Source: Parapristionchus giblindavisi
Taxonomy: Eukaryota; Nematoda; Chromadorea; Rhabditida; Diplogasteridae
Direction of reading: 5' to 3'
DNA: 64,000 nucleotides
NCBI GenBank assembly: GCA_943737045.1
Contig: CALSFV010000047.1
Location: forward strand, 496,001-560,000
The notes under the pieces are model-generated. The model had not been told where the DNA came from and made no database searches. It worked only from the letters and a program-made list of their open reading frames with translations. Positions 1 to 10,727 of the stretch are shown here, piece by piece. The number at the start of each line of letters is the position of its first letter. Position 1 is the first letter of the stretch. The translations under genes were made by a program, and so were the position numbers.

Positions 1-128
1 ATGACACGATAGGTTTCATTTTCATTTTCAAATTTCTCAAGTTATCTTGATCATATCAGAGTAAAAGCTACTTTTGTACTTCGATCATTATAGCAGCAGT
101 AAAATATTACAGAATGACATGACCTGAA
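1..128 (+). repeat. Partial monomer at the left edge
   Basis: The last 128 bases of a monomer, entering at the tatatgacacg site. It has a T3-like end (ctcaag) and the gaatgac junction. The array therefore continues to the left of the window. Confidence 0.95.
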
Positions 129-440
129 GTGTGTCTCATTCAGAATTTTTTCCTCTTTCACATAGTATATCACTCGCTGAGTATCATTGCCAATTTGACT
201 TGTAACGAACTGTTTTGTACCAAAAACAGAGAGTACTGAAAGATAAATTTACATATTGGCCGTACTTACCACTTTGAAATAGTTCATCTTATTCAGAATT
301 TTTCGCTCTTTCATTTGGTATATGACACGATAGGTTTCATTTTCATTTTCAAATTTCTCATGTTATCTTGATCATATCAGAGTAAAAGCTACTTTTGTAC
401 TTCGATCATTATAGCAGCAGTAAAATATTACAGATCGTCA

Positions 441-586
441 TGACCTGAAGTGTGTCTCATTCAGAATTTTTTCCACTTTCACATACTATATCACTTGCTG
501 AGTGTCATTGACAATTTGACTTGTAACGAACTGTTTTGTACCAAAAACAGAGAGTACCGAAAGATAAATTTACATATTGGCCGTAC
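441..586 (+). repeat. Half-monomer A (146 bp), example copy
   Basis: The 321-bp unit contains two related halves. Half A runs from one TGACC to the next. It shares with half B, in the same order, TGACC, TGAA, a TCT.ATTCAGAATTTTT block, CTCTTTCA (here CACTTTCA), GTATAT or a close variant, a TCATT, TTTTGTAC, CAG.AGTA, an AAAT..TTACA.AT block, and the next TGACC. Identity is clear over about the first 70 bp and patchy afterwards. The two halves probably arose by tandem duplication of a monomer of roughly 150 bp, followed by divergence, so the 321-bp dimer is now the unit that is homogenised. Confidence 0.7.
531..550. other. Palindrome with 7-bp arms, present in nearly every monomer
   Basis: CTGTTTTGTACCAAAAACAG has perfect 7-bp arms (CTGTTTT and AAAACAG) around a 6-base centre; counting one bulged A, the stem extends to 8 bp. 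It recurs every 321 bp. Gamma monomers carry accagaaac here, which shortens the perfect arms to 6 bp, and y monomers carry ctgtattg, which breaks one pair. Short dyads are common in centromeric satellites and can extrude as cruciforms, but no function is shown here. Confidence 0.8.
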
Positions 587-655
587 TGACCACATTGAAA
601 TAGTTTATCTTATTCAGAATTTTTCGCTCTTTCATTTGGTATATGACACGATAGG

Positions 656-680
656 TTTCATTTTCATTTTCAAATTTCTC
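656..680 (+). repeat. ATTTTC-rich pyrimidine tract inside half B
   Basis: A short run of ATTTTC units lies in each monomer directly after GATAGG and ends in caaatttctc. The T-richness is strand-biased, with almost all pyrimidines on the + strand. Recurrent variants are tttcaatttc (zeta monomers), cacatttctc (eta and theta monomers) and cattatcaa (two monomers, at 13515 and 16083). It looks like a small simple-sequence expansion that accounts for part of the greater length of half B. Confidence 0.7.
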
Positions 681-704
681 AAGTTATCTTGATCATATCA
701 GAGT

Positions 705-717
705 AAAAGCTACTTTT
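705..717. other. AAAAG-CTA-CTTTT mini-hairpin next to the length-variable T run
   Basis: Arms of 5 bp flank a 3-base loop, and this recurs in every monomer. The right arm is the only place where monomer length was seen to vary: TTTTGT becomes a run of seven Ts in six copies near the left end, and TTTTTGT in one copy at 54327. Slippage in the hairpin arm is a plausible cause. Confidence 0.65.
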
Positions 718-1676
718 GTACTTCGATCATTATAGCAGCAGTAAAATATTGCAGATCGACATGACCTGAAGTGTGTCTCATTCAGAATTTTTTCCTCTTT
801 CACATACTGTATCACTTGCTGAGTGTCATTGACAATTTGACTTGTAACGAACTGTTTTGTACCAAAAACAGAGAGTACCGAAAGATAAATTTACATATTG
901 GCCGTACTGACCACATTGAAATAGTTTATCTTATTCAGAATTTTTCGCTCTTTCATTTGGTATATGACACGATAGGTTTCATTTTCATTTTCAAATTTCT
1001 CAAGTTATCTTGATCATATCAGAGTAAAAGCTACTTTTGTACTTCGATCATTATAGCAGCAGTAAAATATTACAGAATGACATGACCTGAAGTGTGTCTC
1101 ATTCAGAATTTTTTCCTCTTTCACATACTATATCACTTGCTGAGTGTCATTGAAAATTTGACTTGTAACGAACTGTTTTGTACCAAAAACAGAGAGTACT
1201 GAAAGATAAATTTACATATTGGCCGTACTTACCACTTTGAAATAGTTCATCTTATTCAGAATTTTTCGCTCTTTCATTTGGTATATGACACGATAGGTTT
1301 CAATTTCATTTTCACATTTCTCAAGTTATCTTGATCATATCAGAGTAAAAGCTACTTTTGTACTTCGATCATTATAGCAGCAGTAAAATATTACAGATTG
1401 ACATGACCTGAAGTGTGTCTCATTCAGAATTTTTTCCTCTTTCACATAGTATATCACTCGCTGAGTATCATTGCCAATTTGACTTGTAACGAACTGTTTT
1501 GTACCAAAAACAGAGAGTACTGAAAGATAAATTTACATATTGGCCGTACTTACCACTTTGAAATAGTTCATCTTATTCAGAATTTTTCGCTCTTTCATTT
1601 GGTATATGACACGATAGGTTTCATTTTCATTTTCACATTTCTCAAGTTATCTTGATCATATCAGAGTAAAAGCTAC

Positions 1677-1683
1677 TTTTTTT
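1677..1683 (+). other. T7 length variant making a 322-bp monomer
   Basis: TTTTGT is replaced by seven Ts, adding one base. The same variant occurs at 3604-3610, 4568-4574, 6174-6180, 6817-6823 and 9065-9071, each time at the end of an eta-type tail (cttaccacttt with cacatttctc). It marks one monomer lineage confined to the first 9.1 kb. The copy at 9065-9071 sits in the duplicated segment 7517-10727 and corresponds to the one at 1677-1683. Confidence 0.9.
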
Positions 1684-4600
1684 ACTTCGATCATTATAGC
1701 AGCAGTAAAATATTACAGATTGACATGACCTGAAGTGTGTCTCATTCAGAATTTTTTCCTCTTTCACATACTATATCACTTGCTGAGTGTCATTGACAAT
1801 TTGACTTGTAACGAACTGTTTTGTACCAAAAACAGAGAGTACCGAAAGATAAATTTACATATTGGCCGTACTGACCACATTGAAATAGTTTATCTTATTC
1901 AGAATTTTTCGCTCTTTCATTTGGTATATGACACGATAGGTTTCATTTTCATTTTCAAATTTCTCAAGTTATCTTGATCATATCAGAGTAAAAGCTACTT
2001 TTGTACTTCGATCATTATAGCAGCAGTAAAATATTACAGATTGACATGACCTGAAGTGTGTCTCATTCAGAATTTTTTCCTCTTTCACATAGTATATCAC
2101 TCGCTGAGTATCATTGACAATTTGACTTGTAACGAACTGTATTGTACCAAAAACAGAGAGTACCGAAAGATAAATTTACATATTGGCCGTACTGACCACA
2201 TTGAAATAGTTTATCTTATTCAGAATTTTTCGCTCTTTCATTTGGTATATGACACGATAGGTTTCATTTTCATTTTCAAATTTCTCAAGTTATCTTGATC
2301 ATATCAGAGTAAAAGCTACTTTTGTACTTCGATCATTATAGCAGCAGTAAAATATTACAGAATGACATGACCTGAAGTGTGTCTCATTCAGAATTTTTTC
2401 CTCTTTCACATAGTATATCACTCGCTGAGTATCATTGACAATTTGACTTGTAACGAACTGTTTTGTACCAAAAACAGAGAGTACCGAAAGATAAATTTAC
2501 ATATTGGCCGTACTGACCACATTGAAATAGTTTATCTTATTCAGAATTTTTCGCTCTTTCATTTGGTATATGACACGATAGGTTTCATTTTCATTTTCAA
2601 ATTTCTCAAGTTATCTTGATCATATCAGAGTAAAAGCTACTTTTGTACTTCGATCATTATAGCAGCAGTAAAATATTACAGAATGACATGACCTGAAGTG
2701 TGTCTCATTCAGAATTTTTTCCTCTTTCACATAGTATATCACTCGCTGAGTATCATTGACAATTTGACTTGTAACGAACTGTTTTGTACCAGAAACAGAG
2801 AGTACTGAAAGATAAATTTACATATTGGCCGTACTGACCACATTGAAATAGTTTATCTTATTCAGAATTTTTCGCTCTTTCATTTGGTATATAACACGAT
2901 AGGTTTCATTTTCATTTTCAAATTTCTCAAGTTATCTTGATCATATCAGAGTAAAAGCTACTTTTGTACTTCGATCATTATAGCAGCAGTAAAATATTGC
3001 AGATCGACATGACCTGAAGTGTGTCTCATTCAGAATTTTTTCCTCTTTCACATACTGTATCACTTGCTGAGTGTCATTGACAATTTGACTTGTAACGAAC
3101 TGTTTTGTACCAAAAACAGAGAGTACCGAAAGATAAATTTACATATTGGCCGTACTGACCACATTGAAATAGTTTATCTTATTCAGAATTTTTCGCTCTT
3201 TCATTTGGTATATGACACGATAGGTTTCATTTTCATTTTCAAATTTCTCAAGTTATCTTGATCATATCACAGTAAAAGCTACTTTTGTACTTCGATCATT
3301 ATAGCAGCAGTAAAATATTACAGATTGACATGACCTGAAGTGTGTCTCATTCAGAATTTTTTCCTCTTTCACATAGTATATCACTCGCTGAGTATCATTG
3401 CCAATTTGACTTGTAACGAACTGTTTTGTACCAAAAACAGAGAGTACTGAAAGATAAATTTACATATTGGCCGTACTTACCACTTTGAAATAGTTCATCT
3501 TATTCAGAATTTTTCGCTCTTTCATTTGGTATATGACACGATAGGTTTCATTTTCATTTTCACATTTCTCAAGTTATCTTGATCATATCAGAGTAAAAGC
3601 TACTTTTTTTACTTCGATCATTATAGCAGCAGTAAAATATTACAGATTGACATGACCTGAAGTGTGTCTCATTCAGAATTTTTTCCTCTTTCACATACTA
3701 TATCACTTGCTGAGTGTCATTGACAATTTGACTTGTAACGAACTGTTTTGTACCAAAAACAGAGAGTACCGAAAGATAAATTTACATATTGGCCGTACTG
3801 ACCACATTGAAATAGTTTATCTTATTCAGAATTTTTCGCTCTTTCATTTGGTATATGACACGATAGGTTTCATTTTCATTTTCAAATTTCTCAAGTTATC
3901 TTGATCATATCAGAGTAAAAGCTACTTTTGTACTTCGATCATTATAGCAGCAGTAAAATATTACAGATTGACATGACCTGAAGTGTGTCTCATTCAGAAT
4001 TTTTTCCTCTTTCACATAGTATATCACTCGCTGAGTATCATTGACAATTTGACTTGTAACGAACTGTATTGTACCAAAAACAGAGAGTACCGAAAGATAA
4101 ATTTACATATTGGCCGTACTGACCACATTGAAATAGTTTATCTTATTCAGAATTTTTCGCTCTTTCATTTGGTATATGACACGATAGGTTTCATTTTCAT
4201 TTTCAAATTTCTCAAGTTATCTTGATCATATCAGAGTAAAAGCTACTTTTGTACTTCGATCATTATAGCAGCAGTAAAATATTGCAGATCGACATGACCT
4301 GAAGTGTGTCTCATTCAGAATTTTTTCCTCTTTCACATACTGTATCACTTGCTGAGTGTCATTGACAATTTGACTTGTAACGAACTGTTTTGTACCAAAA
4401 ACAGAGAGTACTGAAAGATAAATTTACATATTGGCCGTACTTACCACTTTGAAATAGTTCATCTTATTCAGAATTTTTCGCTCTTTCATTTGGTATATGA
4501 CACGATAGGTTTCATTTTCATTTTCACATTTCTCAAGTTATCTTGATCATATCAGAGTAAAAGCTACTTTTTTTACTTCGATCATTATAGCAGCAGTAAA

Positions 4601-7516
4601 ATATTACAGATTGACATGACCTGAAGTGTGTCTCATTCAGAATTTTTTCCTCTTTCACATACTATATCACTTGCTGAGTGTCATTGACAATTTGACTTGT
4701 AACGAACTGTTTTGTACCAAAAACAGAGAGTACCGAAAGATAAATTTACATATTGGCCGTACTGACCACATTGAAATAGTTTATCTTATTCAGAATTTTT
4801 CGCTCTTTCATTTGGTATATGACACGATAGGTTTCATTTTCATTTTCAAATTTCTCAAGTTATCTTGATCATATCAGAGTAAAAGCTACTTTTGTACTTC
4901 GATCATTATAGCAGCAGTAAAATATTACAGATTGACATGACCTGAAGTGTGTCTCATTCAGAATTTTTTCCTCTTTCACATAGTATATCACTCGCTGAGT
5001 ATCATTGACAATTTGACTTGTAACGAACTGTATTGTACCAAAAACAGAGAGTACCGAAAGATAAATTTACATATTGGCCGTACTGACCACATTGAAATAG
5101 TTTATCTTATTCAGAATTTTTCGCTCTTTCATTTGGTATATGACACGATAGGTTTCATTTTCATTTTCAAATTTCTCAAGTTATCTTGATCATATCAGAG
5201 TAAAAGCTACTTTTGTACTTCGATCATTATAGCAGCAGTAAAATATTGCAGATCGACATGACCTGAAGTGTGTCTCATTCAGAATTTTTTCCTCTTTCAC
5301 ATACTGTATCACTTGCTGAGTGTCATTGACAATTTGACTTGTAACGAACTGTTTTGTACCAAAAACAGAGAGTACCGAAAGATAAATTTACATATTGGCC
5401 GTACTGACCACATTGAAATAGTTTATCTTATTCAGAATTTTTCGCTCTTTCATTTGGTATATGACACGATAGGTTTCATTTTCATTTTCAAATTTCTCAA
5501 GTTATCTTGATCATATCAGAGTAAAAGCTACTTTTGTACTTCGATCATTATAGCAGCAGTAAAATATTACAGAATGACATGACCTGAAGTGTGTCTCATT
5601 CAGAATTTTTTCCTCTTTCACATACTATATCACTTGCTGAGTGTCATTGACAATTTGACTTGTAACGAACTGTTTTGTACCAAAAACAGAGAGTACTGAA
5701 AGATAAATTTACATATTGGCCGTACTTACCACTTTGAAATAGTTCATCTTATTCAGAATTTTTCGCTCTTTCATTTGGTATATGACACGATAGGTTTCAA
5801 TTTCATTTTCACATTTCTCAAGTTATCTTGATCATATCAGAGTAAAAGCTACTTTTGTACTTCGATCATTATAGCAGCAGTAAAATATTACAGATTGACA
5901 TGACCTGAAGTGTGTCTCATTCAGAATTTTTTCCTCTTTCACATAGTATATCACTCGCTGAGTATCATTGCCAATTTGACTTGTAACGAACTGTTTTGTA
6001 CCAAAAACAGAGAGTACTGAAAGATAAATTTACATATTGGCCGTACTTACCACTTTGAAATAGTTCATCTTATTCAGAATTTTTCGCTCTTTCATTTGGT
6101 ATATGACACGATAGGTTTCATTTTCATTTTCACATTTCTCAAGTTATCTTGATCATATCAGAGTAAAAGCTACTTTTTTTACTTCGATCATTATAGCAGC
6201 AGTAAAATATTACAGATTGACATGACCTGAAGTGTGTCTCATTCAGAATTTTTTCCTCTTTCACATACTATATCACTTGCTGAGTGTCATTGACAATTTG
6301 ACTTGTAACGAACTGTTTTGTACCAAAAACAGAGAGTACCGAAAGATAAATTTACATATTGGCCGTACTGACCACATTGAAATAGTTTATCTTATTCAGA
6401 ATTTTTCGCTCTTTCATTTGGTATATGACACGATAGGTTTCATTTTCATTTTCAAATTTCTCAAGTTATCTTGATCATATCACAGTAAAAGCTACTTTTG
6501 TACTTCGATCATTATAGCAGCAGTAAAATATTACAGATTGACATGACCTGAAGTGTGTCTCATTCAGAATTTTTTCCTCTTTCACATAGTATATCACTCG
6601 CTGAGTATCATTGCCAATTTGACTTGTAACGAACTGTTTTGTACCAAAAACAGAGAGTACTGAAAGATAAATTTACATATTGGCCGTACTTACCACTTTG
6701 AAATAGTTCATCTTATTCAGAATTTTTCGCTCTTTCATTTGGTATATGACACGATAGGTTTCATTTTCATTTTCACATTTCTCAAGTTATCTTGATCATA
6801 TCAGAGTAAAAGCTACTTTTTTTACTTCGATCATTATAGCAGCAGTAAAATATTACAGATTGACATGACCTGAAGTGTGTCTCATTCAGAATTTTTTCCT
6901 CTTTCACATACTATATCACTTGCTGAGTGTCATTGACAATTTGACTTGTAACGAACTGTTTTGTACCAAAAACAGAGAGTACCGAAAGATAAATTTACAT
7001 ATTGGCCGTACTGACCACATTGAAATAGTTTATCTTATTCAGAATTTTTCGCTCTTTCATTTGGTATATGACACGATAGGTTTCATTTTCATTTTCAAAT
7101 TTCTCAAGTTATCTTGATCATATCAGAGTAAAAGCTACTTTTGTACTTCGATCATTATAGCAGCAGTAAAATATTACAGATTGACATGACCTGAAGTGTG
7201 TCTCATTCAGATTTTTTTCCTCTTTCACATAGTATATCACTCGCTGAGTATCATTGACAATTTGACTTGTAACGAACTGTTTTGTACCAAAAACAGAGAG
7301 TACCGAAAGATAAATTTACATATTGGCCGTACTGACCACATTGAAATAGTTTATCTTATTCAGAATTTTTCGCTCTTTCATTTGGTATATGACACGATAG
7401 GTTTCATTTTCATTTTCAAATTTCTCAAGTTATCTTGATCATATCAGAGTAAAAGCTACTTTTGTACTTCGATCATTATAGCAGCAGTAAAATATTACAG
7501 AATGACATGACCTGAA

Positions 7517-10500
7517 GTGTGTCTCATTCAGAATTTTTTCCTCTTTCACATAGTATATCACTCGCTGAGTATCATTGCCAATTTGACTTGTAACGAACTG
7601 TTTTGTACCAAAAACAGAGAGTACTGAAAGATAAATTTACATATTGGCCGTACTTACCACTTTGAAATAGTTCATCTTATTCAGAATTTTTCGCTCTTTC
7701 ATTTGGTATATGACACGATAGGTTTCATTTTCATTTTCAAATTTCTCATGTTATCTTGATCATATCAGAGTAAAAGCTACTTTTGTACTTCGATCATTAT
7801 AGCAGCAGTAAAATATTACAGATCGTCATGACCTGAAGTGTGTCTCATTCAGAATTTTTTCCACTTTCACATACTATATCACTTGCTGAGTGTCATTGAC
7901 AATTTGACTTGTAACGAACTGTTTTGTACCAAAAACAGAGAGTACCGAAAGATAAATTTACATATTGGCCGTACTGACCACATTGAAATAGTTTATCTTA
8001 TTCAGAATTTTTCGCTCTTTCATTTGGTATATGACACGATAGGTTTCATTTTCATTTTCAAATTTCTCAAGTTATCTTGATCATATCAGAGTAAAAGCTA
8101 CTTTTGTACTTCGATCATTATAGCAGCAGTAAAATATTGCAGATCGACATGACCTGAAGTGTGTCTCATTCAGAATTTTTTCCTCTTTCACATACTGTAT
8201 CACTTGCTGAGTGTCATTGACAATTTGACTTGTAACGAACTGTTTTGTACCAAAAACAGAGAGTACCGAAAGATAAATTTACATATTGGCCGTACTGACC
8301 ACATTGAAATAGTTTATCTTATTCAGAATTTTTCGCTCTTTCATTTGGTATATGACACGATAGGTTTCATTTTCATTTTCAAATTTCTCAAGTTATCTTG
8401 ATCATATCAGAGTAAAAGCTACTTTTGTACTTCGATCATTATAGCAGCAGTAAAATATTACATAATGACATGACCTGAAGTGTGTCTCATTCAGAATTTT
8501 TTCCTCTTTCACATACTATATCACTTGCTGAGTGTCATTGAAAATTTGACTTGTAACGAACTGTTTTGTACCAAAAACAGAGAGTACTGAAAGATAAATT
8601 TACATATTGGCCGTACTTACCACTTTGAAATAGTTCATCTTATTCAGAATTTTTCGCTCTTTCATTTGGTATATGACACGATAGGTTTCAATTTCATTTT
8701 CACATTTCTCAAGTTATCTTGATCATATCAGAGTAAAAGCTACTTTTGTACTTCGATCATTATAGCAGCAGTAAAATATTACAGATTGACATGACCTGAA
8801 GTGTGTCTCATTCAGAATTTTTTCCTCTTTCACATAGTATATCACTCGCTGAGTATCATTGCCAATTTGACTTGTAACGAACTGTTTTGTACCAAAAACA
8901 GAGAGTACTGAAAGATAAATTTACATATTGGCCGTACTTACCACTTTGAAATAGTTCATCTTATTCAGAATTTTTCGCTCTTTCATTTGGTATATGACAC
9001 GATAGGTTTCATTTTCATTTTCACATTTCTCAAGTTATCTTGATCATATCAGAGTAAAAGCTACTTTTTTTACTTCGATCATTATAGCAGCAGTAAAATA
9101 TTACAGATTGACATGACCTGAAGTGTGTCTCATTCAGAATTTTTTCCTCTTTCACATACTATATCACTTGCTGAGTGTCATTGACAATTTGACTTGTAAC
9201 GAACTGTTTTGTACCAAAAACAGAGAGTACCGAAAGATAAATTTACATATTGGCCGTACTGACCACATTGAAATAGTTTATCTTATTCAGAATTTTTCGC
9301 TCTTTCATTTGGTATATGACACGATAGGTTTCATTTACATTTTCAAATTTCTCAAGTTATCTTGATCATATCAGAGTAAAAGCTACTTTTGTACTTCGAT
9401 CATTATAGCAGCAGTAAAATATTACAGATTGACATGACCTGAAGTGTGTCTCATTCAGAATTTTTTCCTCTTTCACATAGTATATCACTCGCTGAGTATC
9501 ATTGACAATTTGACTTGTAACGAACTGTATTGTACCAAAAACAGAGAGTACCGAAAGATAAATTTACATATTGGCCGTACTGACCACATTGAAATAGTTT
9601 ATCTTATTCAGAATTTTTCGCTCTTTCATTTGGTATATGACACGATAGGTTTCATTTTCATTTTCAAATTTCTCAAGTTATCTTGATCATATCAGAGTAA
9701 AAGCTACTTTTGTACTTCGATCATTATAGCAGCAGTAAAATATTACAGAATGACATGACCTGAAGTGTGTCTCATTCAGAATTTTTTCCTCTTTCACATA
9801 GTATATCACTCGCTGAGTATCATTGACAATTTGACTTGTAACGAACTGTTTTGTACCAAAAACAGAGAGTACCGAAAGATAAATTTACATATTGGCCGTA
9901 CTGACCACATTGAAATAGTTTATCTTATTCAGAATTTTTCGCTCTTTCATTTGGTATATGACACGATAGGTTTCATTTTCATTTTCAAATTTCTCAAGTT
10001 ATCTTGATCATATCAGAGTAAAAGCTACTTTTGTACTTCGATCATTATAGCAGCAGTAAAATATTACAGAATGACATGACCTGAAGTGTGTCTCATTCAG
10101 AATTTTTTCCTCTTTCACATAGTATATCACTCGCTGAGTATCATTGACAATTTGACTTGTAACGAACTGTTTTGTACCAGAAACAGAGAGTACTGAAAGA
10201 TAAATTTACATATTGGCCGTACTGACCACATTGAAATAGTTTATCTTATTCAGAATTTTTCGCTCTTTCATTTGGTATATAACACGATAGGTTTCATTTT
10301 CATTTTCAAATTTCTCAAGTTATCTTGATCATATCAGAGTAAAAGCTACTTTTGTACTTCGATCATTATAGCAGCAGTAAAATATTGCAGATCGACATGA
10401 CCTGAAGTGTGTCTCATTCAGAATTTTTTCCTCTTTCACATACTGTATCACTTGCTGAGTGTCATTGACAATTTGACTTGTAACGAACTGTTTTGTACCA

Positions 10501-10727
10501 AAAACAGAGAGTACCGAAAGATAAATTTACATATTGGCCGTACTGACCACATTGAAATAGTTTATCTTATTCAGAATTTTTCGCTCTTTCATTTGGTATA
10601 TGACACGATAGGTTTCATTTTCATTTTCAAATTTCTCAAGTTATCTTGATCATATCAGAGTAAAAGCTACTTTTGTACTTCGATCATTATAGCAGCAGTA
10701 AAATATTACAGATTGACATGACCTGAA
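7517..10727 (+). repeat. Higher-order unit L2, partial copy of L1 (10 monomers)
   Basis: Monomers from 7517 to 10727 follow the order of 129-3339 exactly: alpha, beta, delta, zeta, eta with the T7 run, lambda, y, e, gamma, delta, at a constant offset of 7388 bp. Differences private to this copy include attacataatg near 8463 and catttacatt near 9336. After 10727 the order departs from L1, so this is either an incomplete second copy or one replaced on its right side. Confidence 0.85.

Larger units (their letters stand above)
587..761 (+). repeat. Half-monomer B (175 bp), example copy
   Basis: This is the partner of the half at 441-586. It begins TGACCACATTGAAATAG and carries the second ATTCAGAATTTTTCGCTCTTTCA followed by GTATATGACACGATAGG. 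It is about 29 bp longer than half A. Part of the excess is the ATTTTC-rich tract at 656-680, which has no clear counterpart in half A. The end of this half (AAATATTACAGATCGAC or its variants) lines up with AAATTTACATATTGGCC at the end of half A. An internal microsatellite-like expansion in this half is a reasonable inference. Confidence 0.68.
450..770 (+). repeat. Representative complete monomer (321 bp, beta type)
   Basis: This is a reference unit for the array. In order it holds a head with ATTCAGAATTTTTTCC and a pyrimidine-rich stretch ending CTTTCACATA; the variable head site (here actatatcacttgctgagtgtc-type, L); a palindrome at 531-550; the variable tail sites (accaaaaac versus accagaaac, accgaa versus tactgaa, ctgaccaca versus cttaccacttt); the second ATTCAGAATTTTT block near 614; a tatatgac/tatataac site; an ATTTTC-rich tract at 656-680; TTGATCA; an AAAAG-CTA-CTTTT stem at 705-717; and a junction just before the next unit. 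The junction reads gaatgac, gattgac, gcagatcgac, gatcgtc or acacatcg in different copies. The phase is a convenience, not a biological boundary. Confidence 0.95.
129..7516 (+). repeat. Higher-order unit L1, 23 monomers (7388 bp)
   Basis: The monomer order is alpha, beta, delta, zeta, eta, lambda, y, e, gamma, delta, eta, lambda, y, a delta/eta hybrid, lambda, y, delta, zeta-like, eta, lambda, eta, lambda, e-like. Five of its monomers are 322 bp, which explains 7388 rather than 7383. The group eta-lambda-y recurs inside it (1413, 3340, and with a hybrid start at 4304), so a 964-bp trimer was amplified before the whole unit was copied. The next unit restarts with the same order. Confidence 0.85.

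Noticed and set aside
450..692. Recurrent 80-codon + strand reading frame (GTG start), open in 113 of the 199 monomers that begin in the window
   Set aside because: It is a by-product of the repeat. It starts at GTG, has no promoter or ribosome-site context, is closed in the other monomers mostly by the tactgaa variant (CGA to TGA), and its variants follow the DNA classes rather than protein constraint. The hydrophobic repeated peptide reflects the two half-monomers.
450..770. CENP-B box in the monomer
   Set aside because: The closest strings (for example around cttcgatcat) lack the TTCG....A..CGGG core, so no claim is made.
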